Below, piece by piece: positions 32,828 to 43,968 of a DNA stretch of 64,000 bases (positions are counted from its first letter, which is position 1; each line of letters opens with the position of its first letter). The stretch is from Arthonia radiata. Its lineage: Eukaryota > Ascomycota > Arthoniomycetes > Arthoniales > Arthoniaceae. The stretch lies in NCBI GenBank assembly GCA_002989075.1, contig PSQN01000012.1, positions 248,001 through 312,000 of the forward strand, in the 5' to 3' direction. Under the pieces are notes generated by a model, which saw only the letters and a program-made list of their open reading frames with translations, searched no databases and was not told where the DNA came from. The position numbers and the translations under genes were made by a program.

Positions 32828-35212
32828 TCAGGCTTTGAATTCGTCCTGATCATGCGCTGATTCTTGGTGCCCCTTCACATCAATCTCGTTGGTAGGTCTC
32901 TTGTCTTTTCGGTCCTTAGTCTCATCGCTCTCAGCAGTTACGTGTGGCTTCGACTCTGTCTCTTGGTCTTCATTCTCCTTCTTAGGAACCTCGACCACAA
33001 CTGTATCCAACAAAGCGCCCTCGTTGTGCCTTTCCCCACGCCCGATCTTTTCAAGTATCCTCGCTGCCCTTCTGAACTCGTCTCGAATGGCGACGATACC
33101 GTAATGCGTCACGGTTCGGCCAACATTGTGACCAAGCTCAAAGGGATCCTCAATTGCAAAGAGGTATCTGTGCTTGACCTCTTTGCCACCTTCTGCCTCG
33201 GTAGTCTTTGCACCTGTCCAGCCCTTTTCAACCTTGCTCAGTAAGCCGCCTGGTGATCTAAGTGAAAGCACGTCGCGTGTCCAGTTGAAGCCAGTATTGG
33301 GGGAGTTTGGCCCTTGCGTGGCATAGTGGATGAAGAAATTTCGGAGCAGTATTCCGAGCGGTTCCCGGTTGTGTGTTAGGAGCTGTCGACGCGCGAGATC
33401 TGCAAGCTCGCCCTCGTTGCGATGGAACCGAACGTCTGCACCCTCACATACGTGATTGGGGTTTATTGGATCAGGCTGCATGAAAACACGCGTAGGTGGC
33501 CACCCTTTCGAGTGCTCGGCACTCCTTGTTTCCCACAGCTGGAGATTCGGACATACAGGCGGTGAGGCAACATTTACGAGGTAGTGCAGCACCATGAGAA
33601 CGTACCCATACGAGGACAAGCTGCCGTTGTAGCCGGAGTTGATCTTGCGACGACTTGCCCACAGCTTGACGAAAAGGACGAGTAGGCGTACCCTGATGTC
33701 ACAGGTCGAATAGGCGTGGAGCAGAGCGGTGTTGTGAATGCCCAAGGGGTTGGAGAAGTTGATGTCAGACAGAATGCCGACGGAGTGCTTAGGGAAGTCT
33801 AGAGGTCCGAGAGGCTTCTCGCGATACCACGGTCGCTCCTTGCGAGGAGCACGTGTCTGCATCTTGCCGTGCAGGGCGGCCGAAAGATTGAAACCCGGCG
33901 GAGGGGGGTTGGCAGCAACCCATACGTCAAGCTGCGATGCTTTATCCTTTTTGACAGCTTCTAGAAGATGCAAATACTCTAGATGTTGCGGTGGCATGAG
34001 AGAACGCTGGGCTGCTGGCGTGGTCGGAGTCCTGGACTTCGAAGGTGTGGCGTCTTCCGCGCTTGTCCCATCGACGCTTTGCAAGTCAGCATGTTTAGAC
34101 CTGTTTGACACTGCTTCATCATCATCTGCGGCATCCTCGTTCTCAATGTTGCTTTGGCTTGCATGCTGGGCGTCGGTAGACTTGTTAGACTCCTGGAGCT
34201 GTGCTGGAAGCTCTTCGGTCTTCTCGAGCTCCTTCTTCTTTGTCGTCGTGCCGCTGTCATGCTCCTCTTTTTCTTCTGGCGTCATTTTGTCCCACTTGAC
34301 GCGCTCGTCACGCAGTGATTCATAGAGCTCCGGGGTTGGTCGCTCGCAGACTTTGAGAATAGGCACACGGGTTCTTGTCAGCAGCCGGGCACCCAGCTGG
34401 TGATTGAGCAAAGTCGACTCAAGGAGACGTGGCATGTCTTCTGGAACGTCCGGTGATATAAGCGCGAGGTCCATATCAGAGCCTGGCATCGCAAAGCCGG
34501 AAGCCAAGCTACCAAAGGGCACAAGCTTAATTTGGGGCGCATTGTCAAGATAGTGCTGCGCAACAGCTTCCTGCAGCACAGACTCTAGGCGACACCTATG
34601 CAATTCTTTGCTCTCGCATTCCTCCTGCGTCATCTCGATCTTGGGAAGTTCTTCTCGGGCCAATTGCTCAAGGTAGAAGCCCTGGGCCTGGATTTCATCT
34701 GCAGTTGGTTGACGAGGCCTCGTCAAGGGTTTGAATCCCGAAGGTCTTGCGCCACCGCGAGAACCGTTCATTGAGCCGCGCGGCGTACTTGCTGCTGACA
34801 TTGCCATACCCCGACCTCGGTGAGGGTGCTGCAATACGGTCGGTCGCTGGTCATTACGAGGCAGAGGTTGACTTGCAGGTTGACTTCCAGGTTGAGTGAG
34901 ATCTCGCGAAGTCTGGACATCTCGAACATTCCGAAAATCTGCACGTCCCCGAGAGAAGCCCCTGTCCGTTCTGTCCTGGTTACTCGCGACTCTAACATTC
35001 TGATTCATGCCTCGTCGCGAGCCATTGGCAGGATGCGTGGCTGGATTGTTGAATGCGTGTCCTGTGGTCTTTTCCGCAGGCGCACTATCTTCATTCGCAT
35101 ATTTACCTGTGACATTCGGACTGCGTATATTCTGGTTGCTGTCTTGCGCGTTACCTAATATCATAGACCGCAATCGTTGATTCAGATCATCATTGCTCTG
35201 GGCGTTAGCCAT
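32828..35212 (-). CDS. Cid1-type noncanonical RNA nucleotidyltransferase
   Basis: Probably adds U or A residues to RNA 3' ends, affecting decay or maturation. A 794-residue single exon. The nucleotidyltransferase signature FGSLASGF is at 233-240 and GSDMDLA at 244-250, giving catalytic Asp 246 and 248; the third carboxylate is probably in PILKVCE or SDINFSNPLG. The PAP-associated part includes INFSNPLGIHNTALLHAY, LVLFVKLWASRRKINSGYNG and LSSYGYVLMVLHYLV. The N-terminal 170 residues are disordered with scattered RG/RGG motifs suited to RNA binding. An acidic, Ser/Thr-rich insert of roughly 130 residues (about 310-440) separates the catalytic motifs from the PAP-associated part. The Lys/Glu-rich C-terminus is also disordered. 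U versus A preference cannot be read by eye. It is divergent from TFIIF alpha. Confidence 0.9.
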   Translation of the reverse strand: MANAQSNDDLNQRLRSMILGNAQDSNQNIRSPNVTGKYANEDSAPAEKTTGHAFNNPATHPANGSRRGMNQNVRVASNQDRTDRGFSRGRADFRNVRDVQTSRDLTQPGSQPASQPLPRNDQRPTVLQHPHRGRGMAMSAASTPRGSMNGSRGGARPSGFKPLTRPRQPTADEIQAQGFYLEQLAREELPKIEMTQEECESKELHRCRLESVLQEAVAQHYLDNAPQIKLVPFGSLASGFAMPGSDMDLALISPDVPEDMPRLLESTLLNHQLGARLLTRTRVPILKVCERPTPELYESLRDERVKWDKMTPEEKEEHDSGTTTKKKELEKTEELPAQLQESNKSTDAQHASQSNIENEDAADDDEAVSNRSKHADLQSVDGTSAEDATPSKSRTPTTPAAQRSLMPPQHLEYLHLLEAVKKDKASQLDVWVAANPPPPGFNLSAALHGKMQTRAPRKERPWYREKPLGPLDFPKHSVGILSDINFSNPLGIHNTALLHAYSTCDIRVRLLVLFVKLWASRRKINSGYNGSLSSYGYVLMVLHYLVNVASPPVCPNLQLWETRSAEHSKGWPPTRVFMQPDPINPNHVCEGADVRFHRNEGELADLARRQLLTHNREPLGILLRNFFIHYATQGPNSPNTGFNWTRDVLSLRSPGGLLSKVEKGWTGAKTTEAEGGKEVKHRYLFAIEDPFELGHNVGRTVTHYGIVAIRDEFRRAARILEKIGRGERHNEGALLDTVVVEVPKKENEDQETESKPHVTAESDETKDRKDKRPTNEIDVKGHQESAHDQDEFKA

Positions 35213-35626
35213 GATCTTGAAGTTTCAGCATTCGCCGACGTCTCAAGCGTCGTAATGAAAGAGCGCGAGATGTTGATCTGGACGGACGTTGATGGTAAGC
35301 CATTGGCTAATTTCAGAAGTGAGGAATGTCAAGACAAACAGGACGAAACAGCGATGCCGCCTCGATCTCTCGCCAAGGCGCTAGGAGCAAGCTTAATCAA
35401 CCCTAAGCCGCCTCTACTAGCGTCATTTCCTGCTGCCTCGTCTTCACTCACTCTCTTCTTTGTCTGCTAATCGCACCACTGAAGAAGGGTGACCTTCCAA
35501 CTTTCCGGTGCACACGAAGCCCCCATACCACTTCTTCCGATGTGCGTAGAGACGCTCCACGAACGCATCCCTATCTCGCTCTCCACAACCTCTTGAACGG
35601 CATCACGTCTGCACGCTCTCGCGAGC
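35213..35626. promoter_or_regulatory. Shared upstream region of the Cid1-type and TFIIF alpha genes
   Basis: A 414 bp head-to-head intergenic, so both promoters are probably here. C/T-rich stretches precede the TFIIF start. No TATA box is obvious. Confidence 0.55.
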
Positions 35627-37866
35627 ATGAACGGAAATGCATCCGGCTCGCCGAGCACTGCACTCAATGGACAATCTCCATCAAAGTCTCAGTCGGGCAA
35701 TGCCTCTGGACCACCTCCAGGCTTTCGATCTCGCGCCCGCAGACCTCCACCACCAGCTAATCCGCTTGCCGCTACACAATCCACAAGGCGCCCACCACCA
35801 GGTGCTCGTCCAAATGGCAACACCGGCGCTATGTCCAATAGTCCGCGACCGCAACATCAGCAACAGAACCCGAACGTGGAGGAGTATGAGGAAATCCCGA
35901 TCTTGACGACAAAGCGCTCTTTGATCAATGGACAAAAGCACCATGTCCTCAGATTTCATCCCGCTGCCAGCGCCGACGAGCAGAATGTCAATCTTTTCAG
36001 TGAAGCCCAGTTCGAGCGTCCTGTGAGACTTCACCGACGCGACCCTGCTGCTGATCCTCTAGGGAACGTGGATGATAGTCAAGAGGGAGGTGAGGAGGGC
36101 GCAAGCAACAAAACGGTCGATGAGAAAGAACGAGAGAGGATCGAAAAGCACAAAGCTGATCGTCAGCAACAGCGAGAAGCTGATCAACAACTCATCGCTC
36201 CTACGACGAAGTCACAAACACCCAAAAAAGATAACAGACGCGGCGGCCAGCAATTCGTGCATAGCTTCACCGACAACGTCAACAAGCAAAAGAACATGGC
36301 CATTCGGTATGAAGAGAAATTGCCATGGCACGTTGAAGATTTTGAGAACAAACAAACGTGGCGGGGATTTTTCGAATCCAACATGTCTGAAACGTTCGTG
36401 GCTCTTGTAGAGGGTCAGGATGCAACTGGTCGAAAAGTTTATCACGCACTTCCGATGCAAAAGTGGTATAAACTTCTGCGAAAGAATCAATATAAGAAGT
36501 TGGCCTGGAGAGACGCAAACGCTGCCATGGAGAAGCACGCACCAGATCCGCTCTGGATCCGCAAGGCGCGAGTCAAGGAAGAAAAGGCAAAGGTGATGGG
36601 CGCGGACCGCGACGCCGCGAAGGGCATTTTTGCGCGAAAAAGCGATCGTGGGGAGCTGGGCGGTGGCGGCCGAATCAAGTTTGAGGAAGATGACCAGCCT
36701 GAGGCCGCGCTTGATGCAGACGACATCGATTTCAATGCGGAGGAAGATTTTGCAGATGATGAAGAGGGTCCTGCACCTGTAGGGAAGGATGAGGAAGATG
36801 AAATGAAGGAGACTACGCAACGCGTGAAAAAGGAACAGCTGGAAGCAAACGTCTTTGAGGTCAAAGATCAAAAGGACTGGGACGCTGAAGAAGAAGCAGA
36901 AAAGCGGAAGCATAAAGCTGAGAAGAAGCACCGCAAGCGCATGCGCAAAGCTCTGCAGGAGCGGGAGAAGAACTTCGATTTTGATGAAGAGAGCGAGGAG
37001 GACGACAGCTCAGATGATTCCGATGATAGCGAGATCGAGCGCTTGAAAGAAGAGGAGAAGAGGGTAGAGGAAGAGCGCAAAGCTGGTGGTGCAAAGAATG
37101 ACGGCAAAGACAAGGTTGTTTCGGGAACGTCCACTGCACGCACAGGCACGCCAAATCCACTGCGTCCATCAAAATTGGACGATCCACGACGGAAAGTGTT
37201 GAAGCGAGCTGGGTCGCCGGGACTGTCAGAAGCTAGTGGCAACGAGTCTTCATCTCGCAAGAAGATGAAGCAGAAGCACGGCTCTTCCGCGCTTGCTGCG
37301 AATGGAGCAACCATCTCTCGTCCAGGGTCACCGGCCAATGGGTTAAGTCCTAATGTAGTAGCTCCTGCGCCTCAGCGTCCCGGCATGAAAGTAAATCTTG
37401 ACGCGTCCGCTCGGCAGAGCTCACCTCTAGGGGCGGGCAGCGGGAGCGACGTTGAGATGAGTGATGGAGGCAGTGTACGAACGAAGAAGAAGGGGTCTGG
37501 CAACACCTCACCGCGTGGGTCCCGTCCAGGAAGCCCGGATGGTGTCCAAGCGGTCAAGAAAGCGCCAGGTAAGCTCTCACATGTTCACAGCAGCGACGAG
37601 ATTCGAAGGAATTGCATGCTAACGTCCTGGATTTAGCAGCGACCGCTCCACTCAACCTCGAGGTTATCAAAGAGAGCATTCCCAAGCAAGGTATTGGTAT
37701 GAGTGCTTTCGTTCAGCTACCTAATATCAAGGCCTTCACGAGACATGGGCCGGAGTTTATGAAGCTGCTCAAGGCCAACGCCGACTTCGATCCCGCGAAG
37801 AAGATGCTGTACCCCAAGGGCCATCTTTCGAAGACAAGTGCTCCGGCCACGCCCTCGTCGTCTTGA
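35627..37866 (+). CDS. TFG1: TFIIF alpha subunit (Tfg1/RAP74)
   Basis: TFIIF binds RNA polymerase II, stabilises the initiation complex and aids start-site selection. Two exons, 35627-37568 and 37637-37866 (68 bp intron), give 723 residues. The N-terminal dimerisation domain (about 80-320) includes EYEEIPILTTKRSLINGQKH, HHVLRFHPAA and WHVEDFENKQTWRGFFESN. The centre is highly charged (long Glu/Lys/Asp runs, 370-520), as in all RAP74 proteins, followed by a Ser/Pro-rich, lysine-rich linker. The second exon gives the winged-helix-like C-terminus (LEVIKESIPKQGIGMSAFVQ). The splice restores frame as A-P-A-A-T. It should interact with TFIIB (encoded 23 kb away) in the same complex. Confidence 0.93.
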
Positions 37867-38648
37867 AGGGCTGACGCGGTTGACTTTGCGCTCCGTGATG
37901 ATTGGTGGCTCTTGGGTTGCATTGTACAGTACGACCAGCACATGAGAGAATGGCACAAGCGCTTGCGCGCGGTGACGGTGGCATGGAGCGACCGTTATGA
38001 CTACATACCGTCGGTAACCGTGATAGAGTAACGCCACATCCCGGCTATGGCGCACAGTGCTTACATGTAGAGTATGCCTCTTTGACAGTAGTGAATACTC
38101 AAATGTCTTGAGAGGATAGTGAGTGTGAAGGAGGTGCAGTGTGCGAATGCCCAGATTGTGCTGTGATTCGCCACAGCTGCCAAGCCGAGCTCGACGTGGG
38201 CGCTTAGAGTCTTCCTCCTTCCCACCAATCTTCCCTCTGCATCCTCCATCTGCATGAACATGCCCTTACCATCACCGGCAAATCGATAAGCCCCAGATCG
38301 CCCTGATGCCTGTCCACTATGCACTACTTAGCCGCAAGCGGACGCGATATCACACGCTCTAGCTTCGGCGGTTGCGCCCACTACCCCTCGAGCCGCCCTT
38401 GTGCCTTAAGTGTGCTGTCTTCTCTGGCAGTCTGGATAAGTATGTGCCGTGCTGCCGCGTCGTGTCATGTTGCGCGTCGTTGTGCATCAGCAGGCAACTA
38501 TTCACCTTTTTGCTGAACCTTGACACGCGAAGATCAAGCGAGGTAGGCATCGGTGCTGAGATCGCTCATCTATCTCCCTGATTTTCACTTTCCTCTTTGG
38601 ATCTCTGTATAAGTTACTGTCGTTACATGAAGTAGGCGAGAATTCAAG
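37867..38648. other. Intergenic, no supported gene
   Basis: These 782 bp lie between co-oriented genes. Short antisense frames (for example 38061-38324) lack support. The tract contains the TFIIF alpha 3' end and the promoter of the next gene. Confidence 0.45.
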
Positions 38649-40508
38649 ATGCCTGAGAGGGCCAGCTACAGCCTCTTTCCGCCATCCGATGATGTCCTAC
38701 GAAGACAGCATAGCAAGCGCATGTCTCGAGCGAGGACGCCCAGTGGTACTATCGCCAAGCGGTCTGCATCAGCCCACTCGAGTGTTGGCGATAATTCCAG
38801 TCTGTTTGAGGAGAACAAAATATCGAGCGAGATCGAGCGAGTGCCAGCTTCAAAGTCCACAGACGACCTGGGCTCGCAAGCACAACTGCAACGTCGCGAC
38901 TCAGCTCTGCGCAAGCTTTCTGCGTCCCGCCCGCATCGACGGAAGCTGTCCACTGAGCTACCCACCATACACTCACCTGCAGCAGACGTGACAGAGCACA
39001 AAGCTTCTCCTATCAAGGACAACGTTTCACCCATTGGCCCCCCACCATCAAGGTCGTTACCCACTGTCCCTCGCCCTTCGCCTACGATAGATACAACGAG
39101 CCTAAAGCCGCCTTCTAAGCCCGCCGTGCAAGCGAACGGTACCCGGCATGCCCGCAATCTCACCAACTCCACGGTCAACAGCATCACAAAGCCATCCCCC
39201 ATCACGCCTGAATCCGTGACTTCAGCAGCCTCGCTGTTTTCTCCCATCACACCGCCATCTGCGGGTCCATCGCCAGTCAAGTATCCTAACATCCCTCGAC
39301 TAAGCTCTTCTCCTGCACCAGTAGCGACTGAGGTGTACTCACCACCAAGACGAAGTCAATCGCGGTCAACGAACCACAGCCAAACTACGACAGGTGAACT
39401 GATCTCGTCCTATGCGCATACAAGAGATGAAAGCTTTGGACGCACAGCTCCTCAAGGACGAATGGCGCGTGTGCCTTCCAATGCAAAATTAGCACGCAGT
39501 GCGAGAAGTCACAATATGAGTACGCCGAGACCAAGCGTTTCGAACGAAGCTCCGACTTCGGGGAGCACCAACGTCCCCCCAATTCGTTCGATGTTTCCGA
39601 TGTACCATCCAGAACAAACTGCCCCTCAGCCAAGCCAGCGCGCAGGACACCAACATACACAGCAGTTCCACCTGCCCTCGCAGCGAATCGAGAGCAAGCC
39701 GTACCCGCAACGCTCCGCAACGCCAAGCTTAACAAGAGAAGCCCTACAAGCACACAACGCCTCGAACGATGGCTCTCTCCCGAAAGCTATAGCCCCAGAA
39801 GCTGAAAATGGCCCGCCCGCCGACACTAAGTCTGAGCCAAGCAAACCAACCGCGCCACATCCACCTCGCTCACAGTCTCTGCCGCAGAAGCAACAACTGC
39901 AGGCGCGGACGTTCTTCGACAACGCGTCAATCACGTCCGCTCAGCAGCCGCAGCACGCACCCACGTTCCCTCCACCGCCTCGTCGCGAGACGTCTGTCAA
40001 GTCCTCGCGCGCTCGCGCGTTCTTGACCAAGTCCCGCCCTACGCCGAAGGAGGACGGCAAGTCGAGAACAGCCGGCTCGACTACAATCGCTGAGAGCATT
40101 CCTGAGGACCGCGCAGTCACGTCGAAGCGTTCGAATGCTATCGACAAGAAGCAGAAGACGCTTGACTTCCAGCTCCCGCATGGTGCGTATCGGGCAGCGA
40201 CGTCGGCCACGACAAAGTACGACAAGAGTCTCGACGCCGTGACAACCACCGCGACGACAACGATCGTCAACGTGCCGAACCGGAAAGGGCCATTCCACGC
40301 AAGCACGCAGAAGGAATACGCAGATATCATTGAGGGAAACGAGTTCAGCAAAGAGGAAGTAGATCTGCAACACCAGCACAGTGTAGCTGTTGCACTAGGA
40401 GCCATGGCATTCGTCATGGGTGCAGGTGTTGAACTCATGGGCGGCGCCGTGAACAATGTGAAAGGCGGCTTCAAGCCGAAGAAGAAGAAGGCGCTCGCTG
40501 AGAGCTGA
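38649..40508 (+). CDS. Disordered Ser/Pro-rich protein with one C-terminal membrane segment
   Basis: A 619-residue single-exon protein, not recognised. Residues 1-540 are dominated by Ser, Pro, Thr, Arg and Gln, with many SP/TP sites (KPSPITPESV, LFSPITPPSAG) and RxxS sites, suggesting heavy phosphorylation. Near the end come an acidic-amphipathic piece (EYADIIEGNEFSKEEVDLQ), then a hydrophobic helix VAVALGAMAFVMGAGVELMGG (about 580-600), then a lysine-rich tail KPKKKKALAES. This suggests a tail-anchored or peripheral membrane protein with a large cytosolic disordered domain. No catalytic motif is present. The uninterrupted frame and strong coding bias support it as real. Confidence 0.7.
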   Translation: MPERASYSLFPPSDDVLRRQHSKRMSRARTPSGTIAKRSASAHSSVGDNSSLFEENKISSEIERVPASKSTDDLGSQAQLQRRDSALRKLSASRPHRRKLSTELPTIHSPAADVTEHKASPIKDNVSPIGPPPSRSLPTVPRPSPTIDTTSLKPPSKPAVQANGTRHARNLTNSTVNSITKPSPITPESVTSAASLFSPITPPSAGPSPVKYPNIPRLSSSPAPVATEVYSPPRRSQSRSTNHSQTTTGELISSYAHTRDESFGRTAPQGRMARVPSNAKLARSARSHNMSTPRPSVSNEAPTSGSTNVPPIRSMFPMYHPEQTAPQPSQRAGHQHTQQFHLPSQRIESKPYPQRSATPSLTREALQAHNASNDGSLPKAIAPEAENGPPADTKSEPSKPTAPHPPRSQSLPQKQQLQARTFFDNASITSAQQPQHAPTFPPPPRRETSVKSSRARAFLTKSRPTPKEDGKSRTAGSTTIAESIPEDRAVTSKRSNAIDKKQKTLDFQLPHGAYRAATSATTKYDKSLDAVTTTATTTIVNVPNRKGPFHASTQKEYADIIEGNEFSKEEVDLQHQHSVAVALGAMAFVMGAGVELMGGAVNNVKGGFKPKKKKALAES

Positions 40509-41355
40509 GTGGATGAGCTGGAGGTTTTTTGATACCCATTCTGACAGCATGGCATTACAGTACACAGGACGTAACCTAGGTCACATCAATGAGAGGGCCC
40601 CCTTCTGCCAATCTTTCCGTAAAAGGGCGATTCTTTCTCAACATCCTCAGAGCTTCATTCTGGCGAAACTCGCAACACTTTTGAAAGACCTTGTCTCTCC
40701 ATAGAGAGAAGGTAGCTTTGGGCTACCCAGACGATGCAGCAATCGGTTCGATATATATCGATTGGCTAGCTAAGCGCATCTGGCACGGACTCCCGACAAG
40801 AAAGCAAGAAACCGACTGCTCTTGCCGCCGTTTCTATTCACTTGATTTCAATTCTCTCTCATGCACGCATCTCGAATGTTGTGGCAAAGACCTTGTGTCA
40901 TCATGTTATAGGTTCCGCAAGATTATCAAAATGCAATACATGTTGCCAAAACACACCAACCAAAGACTTTGGCCCCTTTGCATCTGGTGCCGTCTTCTGG
41001 CGCTGCTGCCTTACCCCTTGTCCGACTATGGCCATTACCTTTGAACTTTCTGTCATGGCACGCCTATTTCAAGGCTTCGAACGACATTGAGAGGCTTTGC
41101 AGCCTTCGAAATCAGCATGGACCACAGTTTTGCCTGCTTCGTAGGGACGCTAGGCGCGTCTGCCTGCGTTCGTGCCTCCTAAACCTTCAAATCGACTGCG
41201 TCTGTGCTCCTCAATACGATTTATAAGAGAATGCTTCATCTCGTAGACCTGTCCATTATGAACAGTGCACTCGATTGCCAATCTCTCTTTGTTTGCCTTC
41301 CTCACAGATTCTAAAGCGTTGCTTGAGCCGCACCATAACCAGACTTACAGCCATC
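40509..41355. other. Intergenic, metallopeptidase upstream region
   Basis: This 847 bp contains several short plus-strand frames without recognisable content or splice links. It should include the promoter of the gene at 41356. Confidence 0.45.
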
Positions 41356-43968
41356 ATGTTCGTACTCGACAACCTTACGCAAGGAGAGCATGTCTTTCAA
41401 CGGTGCATTCTGGTCACCGGGCATGACTCTACGGCTGAGCCCAGTGATGGAGACGTGGTTGTCACGACCACCAATGAAGCCGGCCACGAGACCTTCCCTC
41501 AACAAACGTGGCCGCTGTGCGGTGGACATGCCAAAGCTCTGGTCTTTCTGAGCCCTGGACATAACTGTCTTACCTTCACTGTCCATACTGAAGCATCGTC
41601 CGCGCAGGCCGAGGTTAGTGCTGACTAGGGCCATATTTATAATGGCTTCATTGCTCACACAACTCCAGCCTTTCAACTCCATCTCTGTGACGTACACGCC
41701 CTTGTTACAGAATCCACCTCTACATCTTGCAATCCTAGTGGCGAAGGACTCGTGCCTCCAGATTGACTGCCCGTCGGCGAAACATGGTGCTATTACATCA
41801 ACCCACGCCAGCGTTGAGGCTGCCATCGCCAAGTTGCGCCTTTCGGCGTACATGTGGTATGTCTAGCGTGTGTCTACATTTCCAGCATGGGTTTATGAGC
41901 GTTTGCTTTTGTCGCATATCCGAACACGACTTGTTCTTCGGAGTCAAGACGCTCTTGTCATCACCTTCAAGTTGGCACTAACAGCGGTAACTCTAGGCAA
42001 GCACTGACCGCTGAGGACCTAAGAGCCAAAGGACTCGGTCGGCTTTCCTTTCGTCTGGAAGAAGAATGGTCCTGCGATACACTCAGCAGCATCTTTAGCG
42101 ATCACTGGCATGCGGGCGCACTCAACACAGCCATGCATTCTACAGCGAAGGTACACCTCGTCCGCACTGACCGGACTGTGTCAGAGCTGCGAGATGCACA
42201 GCGAGCACAGCAGAACCCCAACGCCAGGAGCAAGGACGAGCTACATGCTATCTTCATCACGGCTCTAAAGCAGCATGGAGGAGTCTTTGAATCGAGTGCT
42301 CACCCGATCGTGGCAGGTCTCATCCTAGACTCACATTACTCGCCTCAACAGGACCTCATACTTGGCCATGCGGCACTGGGATGCCATAATCCGAACGGCA
42401 TGTCTCTTGGCATCTTCGGCAGCCACCTCTGCTACTCATGGCCGCGCTTTGTGGAAGAGATACCCGACTGTCTTCTCGACACTCGCTGCCCCGGCGACAA
42501 CGTCGGCAACGACAACCGCGAATGCTCCAGCATGTGGGAGGCCTGCGCTGTCGGACAAGGAGCCTTTCTGCATGAAGTCGGCCACGCTCTCTCCGCGCCG
42601 CACACCTCCGGCATCATGGCGCGCGGCTACTCCAAGAACTGGCCAAAATGTTTCCTCTCCTGCACGGCCTACTGCTCAACGAACAACACCGAGGGTATCA
42701 CCTCACTACCATCAGACGCACCCCACGACTGCCACTGGGACATCCGTGACGCTCTCCGCTTCGCCAATCTCCCGCACTTCCGCCATCCTTCTGACCATAC
42801 TCCCATCCCAACAGCTCCGCAGATCGAGCTCCTCGACGACGAGGATTTCTCCCGCATCAGCATCACCTCCGAAGCGGGCATCGCGCAAGTCTGGCTCAAC
42901 GGCGCCCTCGAGTCCAGCCCAACAACTTTGGAACCCCTCAAGACCATGCATTACACAGCCGACGAGCTCGAAAGCCGCTTCGACCGCAGCAAACCCTTGG
43001 AACTGGAAGTCCTCGCCACGAACGGCAAGCAGCGCAAGGTCGACGTCTGGCGCCTCTTCTCGGACCGCAGCTATATCCGCGTGCCCGGCACAGCGATTCG
43101 TCTGCAGAAACAGTCCGTCTCGTCACAGAATTCCGATAGTGATAGTACAGCCTACTGGACATGGGCGGTCATGCTGAAGAAGCGCGGGCGCGCTGGTCGT
43201 ACGTACCCTTTCTCTCCTTATCCTCCCGCTCAACAAGCCACTCAAAGAACGAAGTTTGATTGCTGACAACCCAGTCATCCGCGCAACCAAACTCGACATC
43301 CGCGTCGGCTGCGGCCTCGACGGCGCGGTCGTGCACTACGCCGACGGCACGAAAACGCCGTGTGGGCCACTGTACGATGCCAATGGCCATGAATGCAGTA
43401 TGGGCGGGCATCAGGCGCGGAAGATTGCATTACCGTCTAGCGTTGAGATCACGAAGGTGCAAGTCTCGCGCAGAGGCAGCAGTTTCGATCTCGACGGGCT
43501 GCGGATGCACCTGTCGAATGGGCGGGCGATGGGCGCGTTGAATAAGCAGAGGAACATTGAGGTGGTTGAGTTGAGTGAGTGTTGCTCTAGTGGCGGTTGT
43601 AAGAGGTTGTATGCTGACAATGGAATCTAGTGCCGCAGGAAGGTCAGAAGATCATCGGATTCTTTGGCAAGAGTGGAACGTATGGGATGTGCTGTGAATT
43701 CGGGATCGTGACGGCGTCGAAGGACACGGAACTGCCAGAGGGGGTGTATAACCTGCCGGAGTTGCAGAATATTGATGGTGGGACGGGGGTGGGGAGGGGA
43801 AGGAAGGTGAGTGCGCTGTCTTGTTTCTTTGCGGAAAGTTGGGAAGCTGACGACCGTGGATCGCAGAGGAAGGGTATACTTGAGGAAGATGAGGAAGATG
43901 GTGAAATCGATACCTCGGAGGACGAAGATACGGGGTATGACTACGACACGGATGTTACTGAGAGCTGA
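41356..43968 (+). CDS. Putative zinc metallopeptidase with jacalin-like C-terminus (yeast Yil108w type)
   Basis: I rebuild six exons: 41356-41613, 41669-41856, 41997-43198, 43275-43574, 43631-43806 and 43867-43968, giving 741 residues. The N-terminus (MFVLDNLTQGEHVFQRCILV, ALVFLSPGHNCLTF, SVTYTPLLQNPPLHLAILVA) matches my memory of the Yil108w family. The zinc site is HEVGHALSAPHTSGIM, i.e. HExxH plus a downstream histidine. The last third has beta-rich Gly-containing segments (KLDIRVGCGLDGAVVHYADG, KIIGFFGKSGTYGMCCEFGI) that resemble a jacalin-like lectin fold. An acidic tail ends the protein. No signal peptide is seen, so it is probably cytosolic; substrates are unknown. The 60 bp intron at 43807-43866 is a multiple of three and open, so retention would add 20 residues. 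Confidence 0.88.

Noticed and set aside
36212-36931. A 239-codon frame on the minus strand
   Set aside because: It is antisense to the charged region of TFIIF alpha. Low-complexity Glu/Lys codons create long opposite-strand frames, and the product has no domain.
42362-43177. A 271-codon plus-strand frame
   Set aside because: It is an alternate frame of the metallopeptidase exon 3, Thr/Ser/Arg-rich as expected for a shadow frame.
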